Assembly (NCBI GenBank): GCA_019038745.1
Contig: JAHOYV010000017.1
Span: forward strand, 1 to 64,000
Length of the DNA: 64,000 nucleotides
Direction of reading: 5' to 3'
Origin: Gemmatimonadales bacterium
GTDB taxonomy: Bacteria; Krumholzibacteriota; Krumholzibacteriia; LZORAL124-64-63
A program made the translations under genes and the position numbers. The number at the start of each line of letters is the position of its first letter. Position 1 is the stretch's first letter. A model generated the notes under the pieces. The model was not told the DNA's origin. It worked only from the letters and a program-made list of their open reading frames with translations, and did no database searches. Positions 43,183-51,382 of this stretch are shown here, one piece after another.

Positions 43183-46106
43183 TGCAGGAGAACCACCTTG
43201 CGAGTCAAAACCACACCCGTCCCCTCAAGACGTAGGAAATATACACCGGCAGCAACCCGTCGTCCTGCGGAATCGATGCCCCTCCAATGAAGGAAATGAT
43301 TTCCCGAAGGCAAGGACCAGGATCTAATCAGTCTGCCGGCCAAATTATATATAGTCAGCCGACAATTGTTTTCAGTCGGATTTTCAGCCAGGAAACGAAT
43401 CGAACCGTCGCCAGCTGGATTAGGCCAAGGATCACCCAGAAGGGTCAGGATATCCGGGCCGCCGTCAGGATAGATCACCACAGGACGGGAAGCCATAAGA
43501 CCCAACGGAGTCTTTCCAACCACGCGGATCCGGACGCGATCCCGCTGCCGGCTTCTTAACCCAGTGAGCAGTTCATCCGCGGCCAGGAAATAGTCTTCGG
43601 AAGCTGGACCAGGCTCGAAAACACGGGCTGCCAGTGAATACCAGTCCTCATTGTCCGGGTCGTATCCTTCAACCGTGAAGGGCATGACTGCTCCTTCGGA
43701 AAGCGGCCAACTCCAGGTCAAGCCCTCGCCGGGCAGGTTCGAATCTCCTTGCCAAATTATCGGAAAGGCCGAAGTCGGGGGCGTTTCAAACAGAGGGTCG
43801 ATGGCCGCCACAAACCATCCGTGGTGATAGACCGAAGCACTACTGGCAAAAGCCAGGCGCAGACGCCAGGGCCCGTTTCCCAGTTGGGGCACGGAGAAAA
43901 CATCGGTTTGCCAAAGGGGAATCCTGTCCCGGAGAAAAGGAGTTGTGCCCACTAGAACTCCCTGCCCTGGTATGGGAGTGTTGACTTGATTGTGCAGGAC
44001 AGCTTCCCAACCATCGACCGGTTCGGCAGGCTGCTGAGTTCCGTCAGGGGCAACCCAAAGCATCTGTCCCCCGTCCATGGCCACGGACCCGGCCAGGATT
44101 TCTCCCTCTATGGCGTGAGTCAAGCGAACACCGGTCACCGAAGGGTCCAAAGGACCGGATGTAATCGTGGCATAAGCGCCATTATTGTAGCGTACGGCAG
44201 GCCACTCGGAACTATCCTCGTAAATAACATCCACGCAGGCCAGGACCGAAGAGTTCTCAGCCGTCAACCAGGGTTCAGCGTCCCAGCGGAACCACCCGGT
44301 TTTCTGGTTTGAGGTGGGACGAGCAACAGTCCAATCTCCAGGCCAAACGGAGCCAAAATCCAGGGTGCTGGACGATGGGGACCATACCCAATCCCTCTCA
44401 AAGCTTTCACTGGTCCAGGTTGGACACGTGAAGCGAATCCTGAAACGGGTCGTTGCGCCGGCCGGAAGTACAGGGTCCAGGTTCCATAGAATCTCCCGGG
44501 CGGTAATCCAGAAACCCGGGTCGGATTCAACCAGGGAAAATTCCTGCTCGGCGCCTCCGGCCTGGAAAGAACCCCAAGCGGGGTCGCTTTCCACTGAAAG
44601 CACTGCCTGAAGCTCCGAGTAGGGTTCCCCCAACTCTTCCACTTTCAACTCCAGAGCAGCCGGTTGGCTGGGACTCCAGGCCAAAGAGAAGTCGATGGCA
44701 AAGGATTGAGTCGCCTCTGATACCAGGGTTACGCTGGCATTTCCCGAAGTGATCTCGGAGAGGATGATCCCCGAAGGGCCCCCGTACCCGTCACTGTTGG
44801 GATCGGTAAGGGGTCCCAAGACGGATTGCGTTCCGGAACCAGGAAAAAGATCATTCAGACATCCATCATCCAAGCCGGCGGCCAAGCTACCGTCACCATC
44901 GGCCTCGAGCATCCTCACCCGCAGGTGCCAGTCCCCTGATTCCTCCTGTATGAGGTAGCCTTCCGGTCGTGATTCGTCGACATGATAAACCAGGAGATTC
45001 CCGCCGGGAACTGCAGCGTCGAAAGGATGGTTTGCCACTGGATCACGTGTTTCAACCAGGAAAAACTCCTCGCCGATTTCACCGTTGGTCCAGATAATTC
45101 CAACTTCCCCTGATTCAAGTCCCGTTCGGATCGTCTGAGTTTCAACACCATGCAAATCCAGGTAACGAGGTTGTACCCAGCCCATCTGCAGGCAGGAATA
45201 TGCGTCCGGCAGGGCGGGCTGCCTACCTCCTCCAACCCCCCAGGCCCCGGAGGCCATCAGGCTGAAGCGCCCTAATCCTCCACGGGAATGCACTTCGCCT
45301 CCTCCGGTGGACTGCAACCTGCGATCGTAACGATCCTCCATCCCCAGCAGGTGGCCGGTTTCGTGAGCCCAGATGCCCAGTCCACTGATATGGCTGGCCA
45401 CGGCATAGAAAGAGGCCTCCACACCATCGGATACGACGGGTTCGGTCAAGAAATACTGGTGGGCTGGAATCAACCCGTTTTCGATATCGTTTTCCAGACC
45501 GATCCCCGCATGGAGAAACAGGACTCCGTCCACTTGCCCATCATCATCGCCACTGGCCGGGATTCCGTCCGGACCATCCATATCCAACCTTCGGAACTCA
45601 AGCCCCAGGTCGCTTAATGCCTCAAGGGTTTCGGTGGCCATGATTCGTGTGCGCAGAGAATAGGTCGTTCCCAGGTCGGAATAATGAGCTCGCTCTCGGG
45701 AAAGCCGGATGATGGGTGCCAATGTGGTGCGCATTTCCAGTTTTCCGCCGGAAGCAACTGAGAAGTAATTAACCAGGGTTGATTCGCTTCCACCGGACAG
45801 TGCGGGAGCCAGGTGGGTTCGGGGGTCCCAGTCTGTTGGAAAATGTGTGTCGGCAAACTCAACCGGAACCACTAAAAGCCCGAATAGAGCCGGCTCTGCC
45901 CCTTTCTCTATATCCAATGATCGGCTCCGGCTGGTCTCCCGCCGCAAGGCGCGTAACTCCATAAGATCCGACTCAGGGGCAAAACCCATGTGCATTGCCA
46001 TCGCATTGGGCGCAACAGGGTAAGCACAAGTCAGCAACAATCCCACCGTGGTGAATCGGAGGTATTGTTTCAGTCTTGCTGCTGCCTGTCGGCTTCGTTT
46101 TGCCAT
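43179..46106 (-). CDS. Secreted M6-family metalloprotease with FlgD-like C-terminal domain
   Basis: A 975-residue exported zinc protease. A basic N-terminus with a hydrophobic helix (FTTVGLLLTCAYPVAPNAMA) gives a signal peptide. The active site is HETGHLLGMED (H248, E249, H252, D258), the HExxHxxGxxD motif of M6 (immune-inhibitor-A-like) proteases. Beta-sandwich domains follow, and the last ~85 residues (GDPWPNPAGDGSIRFLAEN, RLTIYNLAGRLIRSW, GRRVAAGVYFLRL) form a FlgD-like Ig fold of the kind that ends many secreted proteins in FCB and candidate phyla, where it may act in sorting. The Shine-Dalgarno is weak. It lies between purH and slt and overlaps slt by 4 nt. Confidence 0.88.
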   Translation of the reverse strand: MAKRSRQAAARLKQYLRFTTVGLLLTCAYPVAPNAMAMHMGFAPESDLMELRALRRETSRSRSLDIEKGAEPALFGLLVVPVEFADTHFPTDWDPRTHLAPALSGGSESTLVNYFSVASGGKLEMRTTLAPIIRLSRERAHYSDLGTTYSLRTRIMATETLEALSDLGLEFRRLDMDGPDGIPASGDDDGQVDGVLFLHAGIGLENDIENGLIPAHQYFLTEPVVSDGVEASFYAVASHISGLGIWAHETGHLLGMEDRYDRRLQSTGGGEVHSRGGLGRFSLMASGAWGVGGGRQPALPDAYSCLQMGWVQPRYLDLHGVETQTIRTGLESGEVGIIWTNGEIGEEFFLVETRDPVANHPFDAAVPGGNLLVYHVDESRPEGYLIQEESGDWHLRVRMLEADGDGSLAAGLDDGCLNDLFPGSGTQSVLGPLTDPNSDGYGGPSGIILSEITSGNASVTLVSEATQSFAIDFSLAWSPSQPAALELKVEELGEPYSELQAVLSVESDPAWGSFQAGGAEQEFSLVESDPGFWITAREILWNLDPVLPAGATTRFRIRFTCPTWTSESFERDWVWSPSSSTLDFGSVWPGDWTVARPTSNQKTGWFRWDAEPWLTAENSSVLACVDVIYEDSSEWPAVRYNNGAYATITSGPLDPSVTGVRLTHAIEGEILAGSVAMDGGQMLWVAPDGTQQPAEPVDGWEAVLHNQVNTPIPGQGVLVGTTPFLRDRIPLWQTDVFSVPQLGNGPWRLRLAFASSASVYHHGWFVAAIDPLFETPPTSAFPIIWQGDSNLPGEGLTWSWPLSEGAVMPFTVEGYDPDNEDWYSLAARVFEPGPASEDYFLAADELLTGLRSRQRDRVRIRVVGKTPLGLMASRPVVIYPDGGPDILTLLGDPWPNPAGDGSIRFLAENPTENNCRLTIYNLAGRLIRSWSLPSGNHFLHWRGIDSAGRRVAAGVYFLRLEGTGVVLTRKVVLLH

Positions 46107-46152
46107 TTTCTTCGTGGACCTGACCAGTAGGTTTCCTTGAGATTCTTGCAGA

Positions 46153-46174
46153 GACCCGGATGGAATTCCGGGTC
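46153..46174 (-). terminator. Hairpin after purH
   Basis: A perfect 7-bp inverted repeat (GACCCGG / CCGGGTC) with an 8-nt loop lies 30 bp beyond the purH stop and 47 bp before the M6 protease. It is followed by TCTGC rather than a U-run, so termination would be partial at best. It may separate purine biosynthesis from the envelope genes downstream. Confidence 0.35.
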
Positions 46175-46203
46175 ACCTCATTCGTAGAATATACTGAGGC
46201 TGC

Positions 46204-47730
46204 TCAATGATTGAAATGCCGCCGTCCGGTCAAGATCAGGGTGATCCCCATTTCCGCTGCGGATTTTGCCACTTCCTCATCCCGAATCGATCCTCCCGGA
46301 GCAATGATTGCCTTTACTCCGGCCGCAGCCAGTTTTGTCACTCCATCGGGGAAGGGAAAGAATCCGTCGGATCCGGCTACGCAACCTTCTATATCCAGAT
46401 TGGCGGCCTTGGCCTTGGCAATGGCCAATTCGACCGAATCCACCCGGCTCATTTGTCCGAAACCCAGTCCGATGGTGGATTCCTCATTGCCCAGAACAAT
46501 GGCGTTGCTTTTCCCGTGCTTGCAAACTTTCCAAACCAGGGAAAGGGCCAAAACTGTTTTCGGGTCGGGTTCCCGGCCCGCTACCACGTTCCAGTCATTA
46601 AGTTCCGGGAAGCCCTCGTCTTCGTCCTGTTTCAAAATCATGCTGCCCCAGCTTCGGGATCGATTCCGGGTGGCCGCCAGGAAGTGTTCCATGTCCACGG
46701 TCAGGATTCGCACGTTCTTCTTCCTTTTAAGATGCGCCATCGCTTCTTCTGAAAAGGAAGGGGCGACAATGATTTCCAAAAAGAGTTTCCCCAGAATACC
46801 GGCAGTCTCCTGATCCACCTCCCGGTTGAAGGCAAAGACACCGCCGAAGGCTGACACGGGGTCGCACTTCAGGGCTCGTTCCAGTCCCAGAGACCCTTCG
46901 CCAAGGCCGAACCCGCAGGGATTGGTATGCTTGGACACTCCACAGCAGGGCCCATCGAAGTCCCCAATCAATTTAACAGCGGCAATCAGGTCCACTATAT
47001 TATTGTAGGAGAGTTCTTTGCCGCCGTGTTGTTCCAGGCCGACCGAGGCCAGGGCGGGCTCTCCATCGTTCACCGGTGGCAGATGAAGGGAGGCTACCTG
47101 GTGGGGGTTCTCTCCGTATCGCAAGGCAATTTCGGCGGGTTCCCGCTGGGCCGGTCCAGCCATCCACGAAGCAATGGCGTTATCATAGCGTTCCACAAGT
47201 TCGAAGGCGGCGGTGGCCATTTGACGGCGGAATCCCAGGCTCGTGGCGCCCCCGTTCCTCTCAAAGTCCGCAAGGAAATCCTCGTACTGGGTGCAACGGC
47301 TGAGGACCGTAACCCGGGAAAAATTTTTGGCCGCAGCCCGCAACAAGGTTGGCCCTCCGATGTCGATCTGCTCCACCGTTTCAGCTTCTCCGGCGCCCCG
47401 CGCCACCGCCTCCTCAAAACGGTAAAGGTTGACGATCACAATTTCGATAGGGGCGATTCCCTGTTCCGCTGTGGCGGCAAAACTTTCAGTGGTCGGTCCC
47501 AGGATCCCCCCGTGTATGACCGGGTGCAATGTCTTGACCCGCCCTCCAAAAACCTCCGGATATCCGGTCAACTCCGCCACCCCGGTTACGGGAAGGCCCG
47601 CATCCTCCAGATGGCGTGCGGTGCCTCCCGAGGCAACCAGCTGGAAACCCGCTTCAACCAGAGTACGGGCCACATCCACCAAACCGGTCTTGTCGGTGAC
47701 GCTTATAAGCGCCCGGCGGGGATAACTCAC
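46204..47730 (-). CDS. purH: Bifunctional AICAR transformylase / IMP cyclohydrolase PurH
   Basis: Catalyses the last two steps of IMP synthesis. The 508 residues begin with the MGS-fold cyclohydrolase (ALISVTDKTGLVDVARTL, ASGGTARHL, TLHPVIHGGILG) and continue with the transformylase (ALRYGENPHQVASL, KELSYNNIVDLIAAVKLI, SKHTNPCG) and the closing LILTGRRHFNH. The start is GTG 47730, overlapping the purC stop (GTGA), so the two purine genes are coupled. No other pur genes are in the window. Confidence 0.97.
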   Translation of the reverse strand: MSYPRRALISVTDKTGLVDVARTLVEAGFQLVASGGTARHLEDAGLPVTGVAELTGYPEVFGGRVKTLHPVIHGGILGPTTESFAATAEQGIAPIEIVIVNLYRFEEAVARGAGEAETVEQIDIGGPTLLRAAAKNFSRVTVLSRCTQYEDFLADFERNGGATSLGFRRQMATAAFELVERYDNAIASWMAGPAQREPAEIALRYGENPHQVASLHLPPVNDGEPALASVGLEQHGGKELSYNNIVDLIAAVKLIGDFDGPCCGVSKHTNPCGFGLGEGSLGLERALKCDPVSAFGGVFAFNREVDQETAGILGKLFLEIIVAPSFSEEAMAHLKRKKNVRILTVDMEHFLAATRNRSRSWGSMILKQDEDEGFPELNDWNVVAGREPDPKTVLALSLVWKVCKHGKSNAIVLGNEESTIGLGFGQMSRVDSVELAIAKAKAANLDIEGCVAGSDGFFPFPDGVTKLAAAGVKAIIAPGGSIRDEEVAKSAAEMGITLILTGRRHFNH

Positions 47731-48632
47731 AGGTACTGCCTCCAGTTTTCAGATTCGTCCGGGAAAAGGATGTTCAAGACCTCGGTGTATCGCAGGGCGG
47801 TACGCTCAAGGATCTCGGCAGGCAATTCGGGCGGCGGCGGCTCATGATCCCAGTCCAGGGTTTCCAGATGGTTGCGAAGGATTTGCTTGTCCCAACTGGG
47901 CGGCTCTTGACCCGGATGATGCCGGTCAGCGGGCCAAAATCGACTACTGTCCGGAGTCAATATTTCGTCGATCAGGGTTACCTGGCCATCGATGATTCCG
48001 AACTCGAATTTCGTGTCCGCCAGGATTACCCCATGAGCCAGGGCGTGGGCAGCTCCCTCCCGGTACAATCTCAGGGAGATATCCCGCAGGGTGGCTGCGT
48101 GCTCCGGTCCGATCAGCTCGACGACGGTTTCATAAGGAATGTTTTCATCGTGACCCTCATCCTCCTTGGTCGAGGGAGTAAAGATGGGCTCTGGAAGTTG
48201 GTCGGCCAGCCTCAAACCGGCGGGCAATTCATGCCCACAAACCGTACGATCCTTTTGATACGATTTCCAACCACTGCCCGCCAGATAGCCGCGGACTATG
48301 CATTCGACGGGAAAGCGTTCTGCTTTTTTGACAAGAACCGAGCGTCCGCCCAAAAGACGAGCATGCCCCGAGAAGGGTTCCGGGAATTCCTGAGGATCAG
48401 CTGTGATCATGTGGTTGGGGATCAAATCGGCGAAGCGATTCATCCAGGCCAGGCTCATAACATTTAAAACCGTGCCCCGATCGGGCACCAAATCGTTCAT
48501 AATTACGTCGAAGGCTGAAATCCGATCCGTGGTCACTATGAGGAAACGATCCCCCAAGTCGAACATATCTCGAACTTTCCCCTCATAACCCGGCTGAAGA
48601 CCCAAATCCCTGGTAGAACGCAGAGCAGTCAT
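47727..48632 (-). CDS. purC: Phosphoribosylaminoimidazole-succinocarboxamide synthase PurC
   Basis: Joins aspartate to CAIR in purine synthesis. From ATG 48632 (GGGAGG 5 nt upstream) the protein has 301 residues, the longer PurC form. It contains YEGKVRDMFDLGDRFLIVTTDRISAFD, VECIVRGYLAGSGWKSYQ, IFTPSTKEDEGHDENI, LADTKFEFG and DEILTPDSSRFW. A 215-bp leader precedes it, holding a near-consensus promoter (48797-48825), a small cysteine-rich frame (48697-48798), and a short hairpin (TGATG-loop-CATCA, 48644-48658) immediately before the Shine-Dalgarno. A longer in-frame extension to 48731 is rejected because of that ribosome site. Confidence 0.97.
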   Translation of the reverse strand: MTALRSTRDLGLQPGYEGKVRDMFDLGDRFLIVTTDRISAFDVIMNDLVPDRGTVLNVMSLAWMNRFADLIPNHMITADPQEFPEPFSGHARLLGGRSVLVKKAERFPVECIVRGYLAGSGWKSYQKDRTVCGHELPAGLRLADQLPEPIFTPSTKEDEGHDENIPYETVVELIGPEHAATLRDISLRLYREGAAHALAHGVILADTKFEFGIIDGQVTLIDEILTPDSSRFWPADRHHPGQEPPSWDKQILRNHLETLDWDHEPPPPELPAEILERTALRYTEVLNILFPDESENWRQYL

Positions 48633-48696
48633 GAAATCCTCCCTGATGATTAACATCAAAATTTGACCCCACCTTACGGCAGGCACCCGGCGGGAA

Positions 48697-48798
48697 TTAC
48701 TTCTCCTCCGCTGAGCAGCAGTCGTAGCCATTGCAGGTCACCGCGTAACACTGTGAGCGCAGCCAGCAGAACAAGGTGGGAAAACTATTCGGCGGCAT
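48697..48798 (-). CDS. Candidate 33-residue Cys-rich peptide upstream of purC
   Basis: A complete small frame from ATG 48798 to TAA 48697, ending 64 bp before purC. Five of 33 residues are cysteine, with Trp and two Tyr: FCWLRSQCYAVTC in the middle and NGYDCC near the end, then SAEEK. The composition looks non-random for intergenic DNA, and several codons are typical of the neighbourhood. Against it: no good Shine-Dalgarno precedes the ATG (only GGGAC), and the ATG overlaps the -10 of the best promoter, so transcripts from that promoter would begin inside the frame. I do not recognise a family. It could be a small metal- or redox-binding protein, a leader peptide, or chance. Confidence 0.35.
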   Translation of the reverse strand: MPPNSFPTLFCWLRSQCYAVTCNGYDCCSAEEK

Positions 48799-48825
48799 TT
48801 TAGGTCCCGTTTCAGGTTGTGTCAA
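48797..48825 (-). promoter_or_regulatory. Strong sigma-70 promoter upstream of purC-purH
   Basis: On the - strand a perfect -35 TTGACA (48820-48825) and TAAAAT (-10, 48797-48802, 5 of 6) are separated by exactly 17 nt. The leader to purC would be about 160 nt, long enough for regulation. It is the best promoter match in the window together with that of rpsT. Confidence 0.7.
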
Positions 48826-48847
48826 GGAAGCCTCCCTTGGTTGTTAT

Positions 48848-51382
48848 CTACCGGAGACGATTCCAGGAAGTAAGTCCGAATTGCCCCGAGTTGTCCCATT
48901 CCAGGCGGATGCTGCCCCCCAGGTCGGTTCTCTGGATTGTTAAAGTGTCTCCCTGAACAACGTAAGGCCCATGACTGGGATGGTCGTAACGATTACCCAC
49001 TCCACAGCTCACCAATATCATTTCCGGATTCAGCCAAGCCAGCAACTCTGGAGACCCCGAGGTATCGCTGCCGTGGTGACCTGCTTTCCAAACCTGGATA
49101 TTCCGGGGAATGTTCCCGTTTTTTGCCCAAAGTGCTTCCCCTTCCTGCTCCAAATCTCCATTGAACACCATCGCATAACGATCCTTGTGACGCAACCCGA
49201 TCACAAGGGAGTGGTTATTCTCTGAGAATTTCTTGGGTAACGGCCCAGCGGGAAACAGGACCTCCAGAGTCCAATCCGACCATGCATGGAGAATCTTGCC
49301 GGCCAGGGGGTGATGGATGGATTCGGGCTCGGCAACCGATTCCAGTGAGTGGGCTGCCTCTCCGCCACAGTAGTAGTTTTCTACCTCGATCCCCTTTGCC
49401 AAGGCTGCGACGCCTCCGGTATGGTCCAGGTGGTCATGGGTAAGAACCACGGCGTTTAGACGGTTTATGCCACCCCGGGAAAGGAAGGGAAGAACCGACC
49501 GGGAAAGGGGTCCGTCGGAAGCGGGGTCCCTACCAAAACGCCCGGCGGTATCCACCATACAAGTCCAACCATCCGGAAAGACAATCAAACTGCAATCACC
49601 CTGTCCGACGTCAAGCTGCCAAACAGTGACACCCTTGACACGATCCAAATCCGCGCCCCAGGGGGCCACAACAAGGAAGCCCACGCCAAAGATGACCAGT
49701 ATTCCAACGCGTCTGAACATCAAGGAAACGGGGAGCCCCCCTGAGCGAACGACAACCAGCCGCAGGAACATGACCGTCATCAGGGCAAGGATGACTACCC
49801 TTCCAGGGCCGGGAACGGCCAGCCCCAATCCCAGTCCACCGGATGTGTGAGCGCTCCATTGTACAGCGCCCGCCAGGGATCTCATCAGCAACCAGGCCCA
49901 GGCGGCCAAAGCTTGGCCACCCCAGGGAAAAACAAAATTCAAGGCCAGGGCCAAGACTATTGCCCAGATGGCCAACCCGAACAGAGGGACCGCAACCAGG
50001 TTGGCCAAAGGAGAGAGCAGGCTGATCCTACCGAATGAGACGCCAACCTGCGGCAGGGTAAACCACTGGGCGGTTAGACTGACCAGAAGCCCGGCAGTAA
50101 TTTTTTCCAACCAGCCCCGGCCTAAAATTCCCGCTTCTTGTGCCGGACGCCCCACTGCCAGGATTCCTCCGGCTGCGAGATAACTGAGGCGGAGTCCTGG
50201 ATCCAGATTCTGCATCGGGTCCCAAATCGAGCCCATCCAAAACAACAAACCAACAAGATAAACAGGATCAGCCCGACGACCGGCCAGGACAGCGGCCAGC
50301 CCCAAAAACCCCAGTCCCGCAGCCCTGACTACGGAGCCGGGTATTCCGGTCAGTAGTACGTAAAGAGGAAGGATTACGGCTAGAGGCAGTACGCGCCAGG
50401 TTGGGGAGGTGGACAGTGCCAAGGCCGGAAGCAGGAAGATTCCCAACAAGATTCCAACGTGCAACCCACTCACCGAAAACAGATGAGCCAGGCCCAGATC
50501 GGCAAAAGGTCGGCTTGCTTCCCTACTGGTCGGGGTACGTCGACCCAAAAGTACAGCCGCCGCAAGGCCGGCCTCGGTCCCCGGTAACAATTCCCCTAGT
50601 TGTTCCAGGAGCCAAGTCCTAAGGGGAAGCAGAACCTTTTGCCCCATCAGTGCCACGGGATCCCCTGGATTCACCCTGCGATCATCGGTGATCAGACCAC
50701 TCCAGAGGATTCCCCGGCCCGCCAGGAAACAGCGATAATCGAATCCGCCCGGAACAGTAGCCACCGAAGGGACATTGGCTTTCAAGCGCCCCATCAAGAG
50801 GGCCCCCGGAGCGGGTGGCTCCCCCTCGCCTTTGAGCATTATCCCTTCACCGCTTTTCGGAGGGTAAATAGTCGAGTCACATTCGGAGCCTCGTAGATGA
50901 ACGAACCGGGCCGGAGCCCGCCAGGAATCATTTCTTCCCGGGCCGGGCCATCCGGTTATCCGGACAACCGCGACCCCTTCCCAAAGAGCCCGTTGGGCCG
51001 GGCCCCAGGGTGAGTCCACGACAGCGGAAAACCGAGCCCCTCTTTGTCGACTCTCCTGCATCCCCGCAGCCAGGGATAGTCCCAGAACCAGGAGCCACAC
51101 CAACGTTCCGTTTGTCCTTGGAGCCAGATTCAAACCCAGGGGAAGGATTCCTGCGAGGCGGGTAAACAAGGAAACCGGCAAATTTCCCAAGGGCAGCGCC
51201 ATAACGGGAAGCTGGGCGGACACCCACCCGCCAAGAGTAAACCCAGCCAGGTGGAACAAGGCCCAAGTCAAAGGCCAGCGCCGGACTGCTGCCGTCGACC
51301 AGGTTGAAAAAGTTGAAATCAGGGAGAATCTGACCCGGGCAGCAACTGGATATGGTCCCCGTCGCTGTTCCAGCTGTGGCAT
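48848..51382 (-). CDS. comEC: ComEC/Rec2-family DNA uptake channel with metallo-beta-lactamase domain
   Basis: Inner-membrane channel thought to carry single-stranded DNA into the cytoplasm in natural transformation. 844 residues: N-terminal helices with a periplasmic OB-like region, the Competence domain of many helices (LAHLFSVSGLHVGILLGIFLL includes the family's HLxAxSGxH-like motif), and a C-terminal metallo-beta-lactamase domain with VGQGDCSLIVFP, VVLTHDHLDHTGG (HxHxDH) and KAGHHGSDTSGS. The frame starts at ATG 51382, overlapping the end of the diguanylate cyclase gene by 64 bp. No good alternative start with a ribosome site follows that stop, so the overlap is probably real. Other competence genes are not in the window. 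Confidence 0.92.
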   Translation of the reverse strand: MPQLEQRRGPYPVAARVRFSLISTFSTWSTAAVRRWPLTWALFHLAGFTLGGWVSAQLPVMALPLGNLPVSLFTRLAGILPLGLNLAPRTNGTLVWLLVLGLSLAAGMQESRQRGARFSAVVDSPWGPAQRALWEGVAVVRITGWPGPGRNDSWRAPARFVHLRGSECDSTIYPPKSGEGIMLKGEGEPPAPGALLMGRLKANVPSVATVPGGFDYRCFLAGRGILWSGLITDDRRVNPGDPVALMGQKVLLPLRTWLLEQLGELLPGTEAGLAAAVLLGRRTPTSREASRPFADLGLAHLFSVSGLHVGILLGIFLLPALALSTSPTWRVLPLAVILPLYVLLTGIPGSVVRAAGLGFLGLAAVLAGRRADPVYLVGLLFWMGSIWDPMQNLDPGLRLSYLAAGGILAVGRPAQEAGILGRGWLEKITAGLLVSLTAQWFTLPQVGVSFGRISLLSPLANLVAVPLFGLAIWAIVLALALNFVFPWGGQALAAWAWLLMRSLAGAVQWSAHTSGGLGLGLAVPGPGRVVILALMTVMFLRLVVVRSGGLPVSLMFRRVGILVIFGVGFLVVAPWGADLDRVKGVTVWQLDVGQGDCSLIVFPDGWTCMVDTAGRFGRDPASDGPLSRSVLPFLSRGGINRLNAVVLTHDHLDHTGGVAALAKGIEVENYYCGGEAAHSLESVAEPESIHHPLAGKILHAWSDWTLEVLFPAGPLPKKFSENNHSLVIGLRHKDRYAMVFNGDLEQEGEALWAKNGNIPRNIQVWKAGHHGSDTSGSPELLAWLNPEMILVSCGVGNRYDHPSHGPYVVQGDTLTIQRTDLGGSIRLEWDNSGQFGLTSWNRLR

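Noticed and set aside
48633-48847. Purine riboswitch or other structured RNA in the purC leader
   Set aside because: No purine-riboswitch core (paired loops with the conserved pyrimidine junction) could be found by eye; only a short hairpin before the Shine-Dalgarno is visible.
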